From positions 992,001 through 1,056,000 of the forward strand of contig NZ_LT907980.1 in assembly GCF_900215155.1 (NCBI RefSeq): a DNA stretch of 64,000 nt, read 5' to 3'. Positions 55,160 through 63,921 of the stretch are shown one piece after another (the first letter of the stretch is position 1; every line of letters starts with the position of its first letter). Under the pieces are notes generated by a model. That model saw only the letters and a list, made by a program, of their open reading frames with translations, did not search any database and was not told the origin of the DNA. A program made the position numbers and the translations under genes. This DNA comes from Marinobacter sp. LV10R510-11A. GTDB taxonomy: Bacteria > Pseudomonadota > Gammaproteobacteria > Pseudomonadales > Oleiphilaceae.

Positions 55160-55395
55160 GCTGGTGTTGCTGACCTATTCCACAAAATGGATGTTTTTGG
55201 GTAATTGGGTTAGAAACATGAGGAAGAGCACATTCAGAGTATATTCAGGGTAAAATAATTAGCCACGTTACCATGAACGTGGCTGAAATATATCTTATGG
55301 TATCAGTGCTCATTGTGTTTTAGGGCGTGGTTTTAAATATTTTATTTTGACGAATCCTGAGGATCCCTTAGTTCAGTTTTACTCATTTTTATGAA
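55160..55395. repeat. Composite repeat copy 3 (membrane-gene tail, hairpin, dispersed repeat)
   Basis: This stretch repeats the end of the 43095-43595 gene, then the hairpin (55261-55284, compensated stem) and about 110 bp of the dispersed repeat, in the same order as 43530-43750. The His/Met-rich peptide frame is reduced to its last 15 or so codons (minus strand, KMSKTELRDPQDSSK). Confidence 0.8.
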
Positions 55396-55573
55396 GGCGT
55401 TGCATATTCTCATTCTTGATAACCTCTGTTTGCGCCGCTTCTTTGCCCATGCCGCTATACATCGAATTCATGTTTTTGCATAAGCTGGCGAATCAGACAC
55501 CCGTGCTGGTCGTTCTCGGCACGATCGACGACAGCGATCAGCAGACGCTTTGATGCCGGCGATCAAAGCGGCA
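55396..55573. other. Gap with possible gene relics
   Basis: On the minus strand there is a Met-containing open stretch (MNSMYSGMGKEAAQTEVIKN) that could be part of a small metal-related protein joined to the repeat, but it is frame-broken on both sides. No intact gene is supported. Confidence 0.3.
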
Positions 55574-55604
55574 AGGGCGCGTTACCCATTGAGTAACGCG
55601 CCCT
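55574..55604 (-). terminator. Strong 12-bp hairpin after the DUF6488 gene
   Basis: AGGGCGCGTTAC pairs perfectly with GTAACGCGCCCT around a 7-base loop, 18 bp beyond the stop codon of the minus-strand operon 55623-57339. It is likely the operon terminator, although the U-tract is weak. Confidence 0.75.
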
Positions 55605-55622
55605 AACTATGCTTCTTGACTT

Positions 55623-55970
55623 TTACAATTCGCCGGTGTGGTTCGCTCCAACGGGGTTACCGAACTCATCCACAAACACGAACAGCTTGGCCTTATTCTC
55701 ATCAGCGGCCTGTGGGTTTGCGTACTCAATAACCCACAGATTACCGGCCGAGGTAGAACGCTGCTGCGGGCTGCCAGCCTCAACACCCTTCCACTCGGAG
55801 GACACCTGCTCCGAGCTGACCAGTTGCTGCTTTATGGCCTCAGCTTTCTGGGTTGCCTGTGCTTCGGAGATAGGCTCTGAAACACCGTGGCTATGGCCTG
55901 CGCCAGCAAATGCCTGGCCCGAGAATGACAAAACGATAGCGGTCGTGAACGAAAGAATGAACTTTTTCAT
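55623..55970 (-). CDS. DUF6488 family periplasmic protein
   Basis: This 115-residue protein has a signal peptide (KKFILSFTTAIVLSFSGQAF, cleavage after AFA) and a mature N-terminus with GAGHSHG, an ATCUN-like or His metal site. The compact alpha/beta domain ends in FVFVDEFGNPVGANHTGEL. It is the last gene of the operon with the anchor protein and HupE; a metal-chaperone role is inferred. Confidence 0.8.
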   Translation of the reverse strand: MKKFILSFTTAIVLSFSGQAFAGAGHSHGVSEPISEAQATQKAEAIKQQLVSSEQVSSEWKGVEAGSPQQRSTSAGNLWVIEYANPQAADENKAKLFVFVDEFGNPVGANHTGEL

Positions 55971-55999
55971 GGAATAACTCCTTAACGATTATTGATTGA

Positions 56000-56596
56000 T
56001 TACTTCTTGCTGATGCCGTCATAAAAACCGCTGGTCTGGAGGACGATGGTGACCGTCTCGTCGCCGCGATTACGCCAATACCAGCCATGGGTACCGTCAA
56101 ATGGCGCCTCGAAGGCACCGTTTGCGGCGGGTTCATTTCTTCCCTGCCAGTAGCTGGTAAAATTGTCGCCGTCATTAAAACGCTCACCGTGCATGTCAAA
56201 ATTAACCGGGCCGCCTTCTGAGGCCCAGTTGAAGACCATACGGTCACCGGCGTTCATGGTGGCCTTCACTTCAAGGCCTTCATCCGGTTTCAGCGTGACG
56301 GTCGTGGTGTCGGAGCTGAGCGTGCTCTGAGTCTTCCACACAGGACCTGCTGAAAGCGCGAGCAGGTTGTCTGAGGAGGAACCGGCTTCGGGAGATGCAG
56401 GCTCCGCAGCCTCTGCCTGGCTGAGCATAGTCAGCCCCATCTTCTGGCCCAACCCGGTCGGATCAATGCCATATTCCGCAGGCAGAATAGCCGTAATCAG
56501 AGCCAGCAGGCCGATGAGCGCCGCAACGCCGGTTGCCTTGATCAGGCTCTTTGTCGAAGGCAGCCCTTCACGATTCATATTTGAAATGTCTTGCAT
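56000..56596 (-). CDS. Membrane-anchored periplasmic protein of the HupE cluster
   Basis: This 198-residue protein has one transmembrane anchor (ATGVAALIGLLALITAILPA) and a periplasmic beta-rich domain with Trp-rich lines (MVFNWASEGGPVNFDMHGER, GTHGWYWRNRGDETVTIVLQ). It recurs next to HupE/UreJ homologues as a so-called transmembrane anchor protein; biochemical role unknown. It lies 11 bp after hupE, so same transcript. Confidence 0.8.
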   Translation of the reverse strand: MQDISNMNREGLPSTKSLIKATGVAALIGLLALITAILPAEYGIDPTGLGQKMGLTMLSQAEAAEPASPEAGSSSDNLLALSAGPVWKTQSTLSSDTTTVTLKPDEGLEVKATMNAGDRMVFNWASEGGPVNFDMHGERFNDGDNFTSYWQGRNEPAANGAFEAPFDGTHGWYWRNRGDETVTIVLQTSGFYDGISKK

Positions 56597-56607
56597 GATC
56601 TATCTCC

Positions 56608-57339
56608 TCAGGAAACCGAGTACAGGCCAGTCAGCTGATAACCCATCAGCATAAAACCGGTGCTCATTAACAGGACGTTGGCGGCGAACGCCTGGCGGGG
56701 AAAGAGGTCTGTTCTGCGCCAGAAATTCATGGCGATCAGAATGACGCCCAAGGCCATCAGCTGACCGATCTCGACGCCTACATTGAACGCGAGGATATTT
56801 GCCACCAGGCCATCTTCAGACAACGTGAAGTCCTGGAGCTTTGTGGCCAGACCAAATCCGTGAAAGAACCCGAAGATGAGAACAGCTGCTTTGGTATTGG
56901 GTTGAAACCCAAACCAGCGTCGAAAAGCCCCCAGGTTATCCATCGCCTTGTAGACAACGGAAAAACCGATAATGGCATCGACCATGTAAGCGTTAACGTT
57001 GGTTTCACTGAGCACGCCATACAGCAGCGTGACACTGTGGCCCACGGCAAACAGAGTCACATAGATGCCCACATCCTTCATGCGGTACAGGAAGAAAATG
57101 ACCCCCGCCAGGAACAGCAGGTGGTCATAACCGGTCACCATGTGTTTGGCGCCCAGATAGATAAAGGGCAACAACTGTGCCCCGCTTGCTTGTTCAATGA
57201 ACAGGGCATCACCTTCTTCAACGCCATGAGCAAAGAGCAGAGGGGAAAAGAACAGGCAGGCGAAGGCTCCAGCAAAAAGCAAAAGCCCACGCACACACCT
57301 TTCTACGCCTGAAACGCGCAGTAACGGCAAAAACGTCAT
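56608..57339 (-). CDS. HupE/UreJ-family metal permease
   Basis: This 243-residue protein has an N-terminal signal-like helix, a periplasmic lead and about six helices with the HupE core YLGAKHMVTGYDHLLFLAGV and the conserved GFFHGFGLA. HupE/UreJ proteins carry Ni2+ or other divalent metal ions through the inner membrane. With DUF6488 and the anchor protein it forms a compact metal operon. Confidence 0.88.
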   Translation of the reverse strand: MTFLPLLRVSGVERCVRGLLLFAGAFACLFFSPLLFAHGVEEGDALFIEQASGAQLLPFIYLGAKHMVTGYDHLLFLAGVIFFLYRMKDVGIYVTLFAVGHSVTLLYGVLSETNVNAYMVDAIIGFSVVYKAMDNLGAFRRWFGFQPNTKAAVLIFGFFHGFGLATKLQDFTLSEDGLVANILAFNVGVEIGQLMALGVILIAMNFWRRTDLFPRQAFAANVLLMSTGFMLMGYQLTGLYSVS

Positions 57340-57407
57340 TCGGTGATCTCCGAATTATGGAATCAAAACGTGTGAACGGCGGTATTACGCCAACATCAGG
57401 TGTGAAT

Positions 57408-57800
57408 TCAGGCTTTTGGAGGGCGATATAACACGGACGCCTGCTCAGGCAGTGGTGATGGCGGCCGTTGCAATTCGGGCATAGCCTGCCCAGGGGGAAG
57501 TGGCACCGCTGCAAGATCCAATGGCATGTGGTTTTCAAACGCGCCCAGCGCATGGAGCAGCAGGTGATCGCCGTCACTCATCTCGACTGTGTCGACATGG
57601 AGGTGATCGAGAGACGAGGGGTGAAAATGCCCATGATCTTCAGCAAATTCGATCAGAGACAGCCTCTGTGAGGCTTGATGTGCGTTCTGGTCCGAGGCCC
57701 ACGCTCCTTGAAAAAGGATCAGCAACGACAGTGCTGTGACGATCAAAATCGCTCTGCCGGTGGTGGATTGAGTTTGGCTCAGAAACACGGAGTCTCTCAT
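57408..57800 (-). CDS. His-rich exported or membrane-anchored protein (DUF2946-like)
   Basis: From the ATG at 57800 the product is about 130 residues: a hydrophobic leader (AILIVTALSLLILFQGAWAS), then His-rich sequence (EDHGHFHPSSLDHLHVDTVE, DGDHLLLHALG) and a Pro-rich end (LQRPPSPLPEQASVLYRPPK). Such proteins accompany HupE and Czc-type systems. Metal binding is inferred from composition. Confidence 0.65.
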   Translation of the reverse strand: MRDSVFLSQTQSTTGRAILIVTALSLLILFQGAWASDQNAHQASQRLSLIEFAEDHGHFHPSSLDHLHVDTVEMSDGDHLLLHALGAFENHMPLDLAAVPLPPGQAMPELQRPPSPLPEQASVLYRPPKA

Positions 57801-57974
57801 CAGTTGCGGGATTAACGCTCGGAGATTATCTAAATCTCGCAAGCATTGCAAAGGTATGTTTTTGCTACAGGAGGATCGTGACAAAGGCTGAGTCCACTTT
57901 CCGGTGGTGCAAGAGGTTCGCGGTTAAGTTAACCGCCTTCCAGTTTGATTCGTAAGGCGACTGTGCTAAATTTA

Positions 57975-58140
57975 GCGCTCTTTGGGGAGTAGCCTGCTTC
58001 CGGCACACGGAAGAGTTCGTATCAACATACCTGGCCAAACGCCATGGTGCGAACACCTCTCGGTTGGCGAGACCATCGATATATCCATGCCTGATGGTCG
58101 GGCGTGTGCATATATCGTGGACTCAACGCCCGGCCGGAGA
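57975..58140 (+). promoter_or_regulatory. Manganese (yybP-ykoY) riboswitch
   Basis: The conserved loops are recognisable: TTTGGGGAGTAGCC near the 5' side, CTTCC, TATCAACATACCTGG, GGTGCGAACACCTCTCGGTT, GGCGAGACCATCGA, and a closing strand before the ribosome site. mntP starts 8 bp after. Mn2+ binding would switch on translation or transcription of the exporter. Confidence 0.92.
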
Positions 58141-58147
58141 ACATCGA

Positions 58148-58705
58148 ATGAACCCCATAGCCCTTCTGTTGTTGGCTCTTTCAATGTCTACTGATGCGTT
58201 TGCAGTAGCCATATGCAAGGGAGCAAGCCTTAAAAATCCCCGGTTCTTCGAAGCGTTAAGAATGGGCCTCATTTTTGGATTAATTGAGGCCATCACGCCC
58301 CTTATCGGTTGGTTAATCGGCAATGTCGCCGCGTCTTATGTGGATGTTTGGGGTCACTGGATAGCGTTCGCGTTATTGGTGGCTCTTGGCTTTCACATGC
58401 TCTATGAAGGTCTGAAACCATGTAGGGAAGCGATAGAAAAGCCCTCTAGACATTCTTTTCTCAAGATCGTTTTGACCGCATTTGGCACCAGTATTGATGC
58501 AATGGCAGTGGGTGTAAGCTTGGCATTTGTAGAGGTGAACATATTTCTGGCTGCTGGGCTCATTGGCCTGGCCACAACGGTAATGGTTACGCTAGGCGTC
58601 ATGTTGGGACGAGTCGTGGGTTCACTGATCGGCCAGAAGGCTGAAATTATGGGCGGCCTGACACTGATTGCCGTTGGTGCATGGATCTTGTCAGGCAATC
58701 TTTAA
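58148..58705 (+). CDS. mntP: Manganese efflux protein MntP
   Basis: This 185-residue inner-membrane protein has six helices in two repeats, each with an acidic metal site: [17 protein letters not shown] in the first, and [18 protein letters not shown] in the second. It pumps Mn2+ out of the cytoplasm. The start after the riboswitch fits a length of about 188 for E. coli MntP. Confidence 0.96.
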   Translation: MNPIALLLLALSMSTDAFAVAICKGASLKNPRFFEALRMGLIFGLIEAITPLIGWLIGNVAASYVDVWGHWIAFALLVALGFHMLYEGLKPCREAIEKPSRHSFLKIVLTAFGTSIDAMAVGVSLAFVEVNIFLAAGLIGLATTVMVTLGVMLGRVVGSLIGQKAEIMGGLTLIAVGAWILSGNL

Positions 58706-58749
58706 CTCTCAGCAATTGATCTATCCCACGCCCTTGAGTGGCAGCTCCG

Positions 58750-59694
58750 TTAGGAATGCGATGGGCAGCTTTCGACTTCCACTGTCACGTGTACGAGGGA
58801 CGAGTGGCCGGTTTGGATTCGGTCACGGTAATGGCCGGGAGACTGCGGATAATGGGCAACGATCGCGACAATAGCGGCGTACAGATTGGGTCCAATCGAC
58901 CAGACATGGAGGTCACTCACATGCGTATCCTCACATTCCACCGTACGTTTGATGTCTTGGACGATACTTGCCTGCTGTTCGTCGAGTAATACACTCGCCG
59001 TGGTCCGCAGTAGGGTCCAAGACCAGCGGGTGATAAGTATGGCTCCAACAATGCCCATAACCGGGTCCATCCAATTCCATCCCGCATATTTGCCGGCAAG
59101 CAGGGCTATGATGGCTAGGAGAGACGTGAGCGCGTCGGCCAGCACGTGGAAATAAGCCGCTTGGCGATTATGATCGTGATGGCTGTGGTGATGGTGGTTG
59201 CGTGATCCATCTTCATGATAGGCGTGGCTGTGATCATGATCGTCGCCAAGAATCCAGGCCGATACGCCATTTACGATCAAACCTATAACCGCAACAAAAA
59301 TAGCTCCGTTGAACGAAATGACAACCGGATTCATAAAACGGTCGACGCTTTCAATCACCATAAAAAGTGCGAATCCAGCTAAAAGTATGGCACCGGTGAA
59401 TCCTCCCAGTGCATTCACCTTGCCGGTACCAAAACTGAAACGGGCGTTAGTGGCGTTCTTCCTGGCGTACGCGTATGCGAACGCAGCGATGCCCAGCGCC
59501 GTCGCATGCGAGCCCATGTGCAGGCCATCGGCAAGCAGTGCCATGGAGCCATAGACCAAGCCGGCTGCAATTTCCCAGACCATCATCACCAGAGTCAGTC
59601 CGACGACGATTAATGTGCGTTTTTCACCAGACCGTTTCTGATCTTGCCCAAAGGCGTGATCGTGATGCCATTGTGCAATATGTTCGTCGTGCAT
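58750..59694 (-). CDS. dmeF: Cation diffusion facilitator, Co/Ni efflux type (DmeF)
   Basis: This 314-residue CDF exporter has six helices with metal-site residues HMGSHATAL and HVLADALTS (CDF usually HxxxD and DxxxD; the first site is varied as in DmeF). A His-rich cytoplasmic loop (HDHSHAYHEDG, then HHHHSHHDHN) lies between helices 4 and 5. The C-terminal domain reads VSDLHVWSIGPNLYAAIVAI. It is directly downstream of a DmeR-type repressor on the same strand (41 bp), the standard Co/Ni resistance pair. Confidence 0.93.
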   Translation of the reverse strand: MHDEHIAQWHHDHAFGQDQKRSGEKRTLIVVGLTLVMMVWEIAAGLVYGSMALLADGLHMGSHATALGIAAFAYAYARKNATNARFSFGTGKVNALGGFTGAILLAGFALFMVIESVDRFMNPVVISFNGAIFVAVIGLIVNGVSAWILGDDHDHSHAYHEDGSRNHHHHSHHDHNRQAAYFHVLADALTSLLAIIALLAGKYAGWNWMDPVMGIVGAILITRWSWTLLRTTASVLLDEQQASIVQDIKRTVECEDTHVSDLHVWSIGPNLYAAIVAIVAHYPQSPGHYRDRIQTGHSSLVHVTVEVESCPSHS

Positions 59695-59735
59695 ACGTCA
59701 GTGTCCTGAAAAAAATTGGCTTTGGTTGAGTGCGT

Positions 59736-60014
59736 CTACTTGAGGTAAGTCCGAATGACGTCCATCAGCTCATTGGCACCCTGGTTGCGTTCGGCGTCGC
59801 TTGTAATACTGGGATTGGCGACATGCATTTGCATATGGTCTTCCATGACTTCTGCCATAAGACCATTCGTGGCACCGCGGACGGCGGCGATCTGATGTAA
59901 CACTTCAGCGCAGCCTTTATCTGTATCGAGGGCTCGCTCCAATGCTTCAACTTGGCCGCGTATACGGCGCACGCGGCCCAGCAATTTCGATTTGTTATGT
60001 GTGATGTGGCTCAT
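59736..60014 (-). CDS. dmeR: RcnR/DmeR-type metal-sensing repressor
   Basis: This 92-residue all-helical CsoR-family repressor starts at 60014, giving H3 (MSHITHNK), C35, H60 and H64. These are exactly the four side chains that bind Ni/Co in RcnR. It dissociates from DNA on Ni or Co binding and controls itself and dmeF. The operator is at 60031-60055. Confidence 0.93.
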   Translation of the reverse strand: MSHITHNKSKLLGRVRRIRGQVEALERALDTDKGCAEVLHQIAAVRGATNGLMAEVMEDHMQMHVANPSITSDAERNQGANELMDVIRTYLK

Positions 60015-60030
60015 TAATGACCAGTCAAGA

Positions 60031-60055
60031 ATATAGGATAGGGGGGTAGGGTATC
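60031..60055. promoter_or_regulatory. G-tract operator for the DmeR repressor
   Basis: The sequence ATAGGATA, six G, then TAGGGTAT, 16 bp upstream of dmeR, follows the RcnR/DmeR pattern of an A/T-rich inverted half-site on each side of a G6 tract. It likely overlaps the dmeRF promoter. Confidence 0.8.
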
Positions 60056-60247
60056 TGGAGCGATGGAAAATTGCCATGGACTGTAAGTCAGGGACTAAAA
60101 TGTCGAGCTAGACGACTGCAGCTTTTTCCGGACTGTCGCCGAATTGATTCGGATCAAATGCGATGCTTTGACAATCTGCGCATTCGGTTTGAATTCAGGT
60201 CGTTGTGGTTCACTGATCCATTCTCTCGTTCAGGGATCTGAAAACCA

Positions 60248-61048
60248 ATGCTTAACTATCCAAAAATCGATCCGATAGCGATTTCATTGGGCCCGTTGCA
60301 AATCCATTGGTACGGCCTGATGTACCTGGTGGGCTTTCTGGCTGCCTGGTGGCTGGCACGTCGCCGGGCTCTTCGATTGGGGTTGAGCACCGATGCAGTC
60401 GAAACGCTGATTTTCTACTGCGTGATGGGTGTCATATTGGGCGGTCGCCTCGGGTATGCGCTGTTCTACGGTTTAGACAAGTTGGCCGACAATCCGCTTT
60501 GGTTACTCAAAATCTGGGAAGGCGGCATGAGTTTTCATGGGGGCTTTGTCGGGGTATTGGTCGCGGCTCTGGTCTTTGCCCGCAAACAAAACTTACGTTT
60601 TTTTCGGCTTACGGACTTTATCGCGCCACTGGTGCCGATTGGCCTAGGGGCAGGGCGCATCGGTAACTTTATCAATCACGAACTTCCGGGGCGTGCCAGC
60701 GATGTACCCTGGGCCATGGTGTTCCCCAATCTGGGGCCGGCGCCACGCCACCCGTCGTCACTGTATGAGTTTGCACTGGAAGGTGTTGTGTTGTTCGCTG
60801 TGCTGTGGTGGTTCTCGGTCAATCCTCGCCGAAATGGAACAACCTCCGGCTTGTTCTTGTTGCTCTACGGGCTTTTTCGTTTTTCTGTCGAGTTTGTTCG
60901 CCTTCCCGACTCGCAGCTGGGGTTCATCGCCTTTGGCTGGATGACCATGGGGCAGTTGTTAACTCTGCCTATGATCATTGGTGGACTTGTCTTGATTGTT
61001 TGGTCGAGATACCAGCCCATTAATATGACAAAGGCGGCGAAAACCTGA
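60248..61048 (+). CDS. lgt: Prolipoprotein diacylglyceryl transferase
   Basis: This 266-residue inner-membrane enzyme moves diacylglycerol from phosphatidylglycerol onto the lipobox Cys of prelipoproteins. The Lgt signature is present ([18 protein letters not shown]), and [12 protein letters not shown] with the catalytic His. It is full length. Because this lies beside the island boundary it may be a second copy; a genome check would tell. Confidence 0.96.
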   Translation: MLNYPKIDPIAISLGPLQIHWYGLMYLVGFLAAWWLARRRALRLGLSTDAVETLIFYCVMGVILGGRLGYALFYGLDKLADNPLWLLKIWEGGMSFHGGFVGVLVAALVFARKQNLRFFRLTDFIAPLVPIGLGAGRIGNFINHELPGRASDVPWAMVFPNLGPAPRHPSSLYEFALEGVVLFAVLWWFSVNPRRNGTTSGLFLLLYGLFRFSVEFVRLPDSQLGFIAFGWMTMGQLLTLPMIIGGLVLIVWSRYQPINMTKAAKT

Positions 61049-61128
61049 TAGAGAATTGCCGATTCAGCGCACATGGAGTCACTATTGACGATGGAAAAAA
61101 GCGAGTTCAAACGGATAGCCATAGGATT

Positions 61129-62379
61129 ATGATAAAACGTTTGTCAGTGCTGTTCTTCTGTTTGTTCCTGGTCATGATCGGCTTCGGCATGACGCTGCCG
61201 GTGTTTGCATTTTATACCGAGCGTCTTGCTATTGAGGGCGGGGCATCCGTGCGGGAAGCAGCGATGCACGTGGGGCTGCTGACCGGAATCTTCGCACTGA
61301 TGCAATTTCTCTTCGCTCCGCTCTGGGGGCGCTGGTCGGACCGCGTTGGACGGAAACCGCTGGTGTTGATTGGGATCGGGGGTTTTGCGATCGCGCAGGT
61401 GATGTTTGGATTGGCGGACTCACTGTGGTTGTTTTACGGTGCCCGGATCATCGGGGGCATCCTCTCCGCGGCAATGTTCCCCGCAGTAACAGCTTACGTG
61501 GCCGATTTGACATCCGAGGATGAACGAAGCCGTGGCATGGCATGGGAAGGCACCGCGATGAGCTTGGGCGTCATGTTTGGTCCGGCCTTTGGCGGTTTGC
61601 TGGCTGGTAGCGATCTGCAACTCGGCATGGGACCCGATCCGTTCATTATCCCTGCCTTCTCGCTCCCGTTCTTTGCGGCCGCCCTCCTGGCTTTACTCAC
61701 GCTTCCGGTGGTTGTTCTGTGGCTGCCCGAAACGCTGCCTTGCGCCAACGCGTTCACCCCCGGGAAGCAGTCGGCTACCAATTGGCGTGATCTGGGTATT
61801 CAGCTCTGGCCGCTTCTGGCCCTTGCGCTGGCGGCGCAATTCGGATTGACGATGTTCGAGGCAACCTTTGCGCTCCACGCACGGGAAATGTTGCAGTACG
61901 GACCTGAAATGGTCGGTGTTATTTTCACGATCTGCGCTCTGGTGATGGCTGTATTTCAAGGTGGGGCTGTTGGCTATCTTGCGCCGAGGGTGAGGGCGGG
62001 GTATCAGATTGCAGGGGGGTTTGTCCTGATGGGACTCGCTCTGGCGATCCTCCTGTTCGCTCGTGGAACTACCATGATCCTGACCATTGTAGCACTACTG
62101 GCGTTCGGCATGGCGGTGATCACGCCAAACCTTACTGCGCTTACATCCAAGGGGCAAAGGCAACAAACCGGAGCGGCGCTCGGTTTGATAAATGCCGCCA
62201 ACAGTTTGGGTCAAGCCACAGGAGCGGGACTTGGCGGCCTGCTCTTTGCGTTGAACATGAACGCCGCCTACTGGATCACAGGGGCGATGCTGGTGGCTAC
62301 CGGAATTGTCTCTGGAAGAGTTGTTCAACGAGGCAACGTTGCCAGTTCAGATGAACAAATCTCAGGGAGAAGGTCATGA
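61129..62379 (+). CDS. MFS drug/metabolite exporter
   Basis: This 416-residue, 12-helix major-facilitator transporter has motif A between helices 2 and 3 (GRWSDRVGRKPLVLIGIG) and the antiporter-type motif C-like region AMSLGVMFGPAFGGLLAG. It resembles the TetA/12-TMS drug:H+ antiporters. Substrate unknown. It lies 80 bp after lgt on the same strand. Confidence 0.9.
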   Translation: MIKRLSVLFFCLFLVMIGFGMTLPVFAFYTERLAIEGGASVREAAMHVGLLTGIFALMQFLFAPLWGRWSDRVGRKPLVLIGIGGFAIAQVMFGLADSLWLFYGARIIGGILSAAMFPAVTAYVADLTSEDERSRGMAWEGTAMSLGVMFGPAFGGLLAGSDLQLGMGPDPFIIPAFSLPFFAAALLALLTLPVVVLWLPETLPCANAFTPGKQSATNWRDLGIQLWPLLALALAAQFGLTMFEATFALHAREMLQYGPEMVGVIFTICALVMAVFQGGAVGYLAPRVRAGYQIAGGFVLMGLALAILLFARGTTMILTIVALLAFGMAVITPNLTALTSKGQRQQTGAALGLINAANSLGQATGAGLGGLLFALNMNAAYWITGAMLVATGIVSGRVVQRGNVASSDEQISGRRS

Positions 62380-62526
62380 GCGATCAAACACCGGCCATGG
62401 AGATGGCTTTCCCACGGATCCGTTGCCCTGCGTAACAGTGTGCCTCTGGCACGAAGAAGTAAGCCTCGGCGTTTTAGAGCTGTCAGAGTGCGAACGATTG
62501 ATGTCGTGTTGGCATAGAAAACATTA

Positions 62527-63483
62527 CTATGAACCCTGACATGGATGAACGGCAGGATTCTTCGCCGTTTTCGACATCTCCCATGACAGCCAGAACCCGG
62601 CACTGAGCAGCATCGCACCGCCATAAAGCATCCCTTCTCCGGGCACTTCGGCAAAGATCAGATAGCCCAATGTCGAGGCCACAACGGGCGAGACAATGAT
62701 ATCGGTGAGTGCATAGACATTGGCGTTGATTGTCTTCAACACAATGGAGATACCGAAGTAGGCAAACCCGGTAGAGATGATGCCCAAGCCAGCCGCCCAG
62801 ATCATGACTGGCACCTCTATCCCAAGCATCGTATACGGGATGGTTGCCGCCACCTTGCCAGGGCCGGCAAGTATCAGGGCGGGCGAGAGCACCAGCGCGG
62901 CGACCAGCAGCGACCAGGCAATATCGTTACCCGTCTCGGTCTTACCCTCATAGCGCATATAGGTCACCATCGCGGCATAGATAGCACCGGTCGCCAGTGC
63001 CACGAAATTACCCAGCATATTGCCACTGCCAAGTGGATTGGCAATGACAATGCCGATCAGGGCGATTGCGAAGATAAGGAGATAACTCCTGCGCGCCTTC
63101 TCGCCCAAAAACAGCGCCGAAAAAATGAATACGAAAAATGGTGCGATGCTCCAGAAGATCACCGCGTTGGCAATTGGCACCAATGTCATGGCGAAGTTGA
63201 AGGCGCCGCCCTGAGCGGCGATCAATACTCCAATGAGGGCCGTGTCACGCACATTGCCTTTGGGGAATCGCGGCCATTCGCCGCTCGCCAGAGCACGCGC
63301 GATGAACAGAAAGCCGGCCGCGAAAGCCATCGCATAGAACGTTAGCGTGTGAACGGCAATCAGCCCGTCCGTGAGCTTGACGAATACCCCGATGGTCGCC
63401 TCGGAGATCGTAATCAGCGCCAGTAGGAGCAAGGTCTTCATATTCAGCCCTCGCTGGCCGTGACTGCTGCTTTTAGGATTCAT
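62527..63483 (-). CDS. EamA/DMT-family transporter
   Basis: This protein of about 318 residues starts at 63483, where AAGGA stands 9 bp upstream. Two EamA repeats with ten helices are seen (ITISEATIGVFVKLTDGLIA and IISTGFAYFGISIVLKTINA). It likely exports a small metabolite; unrelated in sequence to the EamA at 35756. Confidence 0.87.
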   Translation of the reverse strand: MNPKSSSHGQRGLNMKTLLLLALITISEATIGVFVKLTDGLIAVHTLTFYAMAFAAGFLFIARALASGEWPRFPKGNVRDTALIGVLIAAQGGAFNFAMTLVPIANAVIFWSIAPFFVFIFSALFLGEKARRSYLLIFAIALIGIVIANPLGSGNMLGNFVALATGAIYAAMVTYMRYEGKTETGNDIAWSLLVAALVLSPALILAGPGKVAATIPYTMLGIEVPVMIWAAGLGIISTGFAYFGISIVLKTINANVYALTDIIVSPVVASTLGYLIFAEVPGEGMLYGGAMLLSAGFWLSWEMSKTAKNPAVHPCQGS

Positions 63484-63582
63484 ACGACTTATCCTTGTCT
63501 TGAAACAGAATTGATAGTGCCGCACACGCCTTCGAGAGCTGCTTGGCGCCGTGGGAGACATGCAGGCGAGGTGGCCTCAAGC

Positions 63583-63921
63583 TCATCTTCGCTGATTGAT
63601 ACGAGCGGCAAAGAAGTTGTAGAGGGGGCCGAAGATTAGCGCCACGTACCAGCCGTAGCCGAAGCTTTCCGCCAGGCCCAGGAAAAAACTTGGCCAGCTC
63701 AACCAAGTGAAGCCAGGCAGCAGGCGCAACCAACTCTCATACATCGCCCGGTCGGGAAATAGCAGGTCGAAACCGACGCAAAGAATGAAGGTCACGGCCA
63801 GGAACAGACCGAGGCTCATCCCCAGGGCGATCACCGGGATCCGTGGCACGGCTTGAACCGGCAAGGGTGTGCCATAACGCAATTTAAGCTTGGTGCTCGA
63901 AGCGGTCTCGACGTCAGACAT
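63583..63921 (-). CDS. DUF5676-type membrane protein
   Basis: This 112-residue protein starts at 63921 behind GGAG. Two transmembrane helices flank the conserved WLRLLPGFTWLSWPSFFLGL, ending YVALIFGPLYNFF. Such proteins follow YHS-domain genes in metal clusters. Its start overlaps the stop of the upstream YHS gene by 8 bp. Confidence 0.8.
   Translation of the reverse strand: MSDVETASSTKLKLRYGTPLPVQAVPRIPVIALGMSLGLFLAVTFILCVGFDLLFPDRAMYESWLRLLPGFTWLSWPSFFLGLAESFGYGWYVALIFGPLYNFFAARINQRR

Noticed and set aside
43095..55255. Integron-cassette (attC) explanation for repeated 3' modules
   Set aside because: No convincing RYYYAAC/GTTRRRY core pair or integron integrase is seen; the repeats include coding tail sequence, which attC sites do not.
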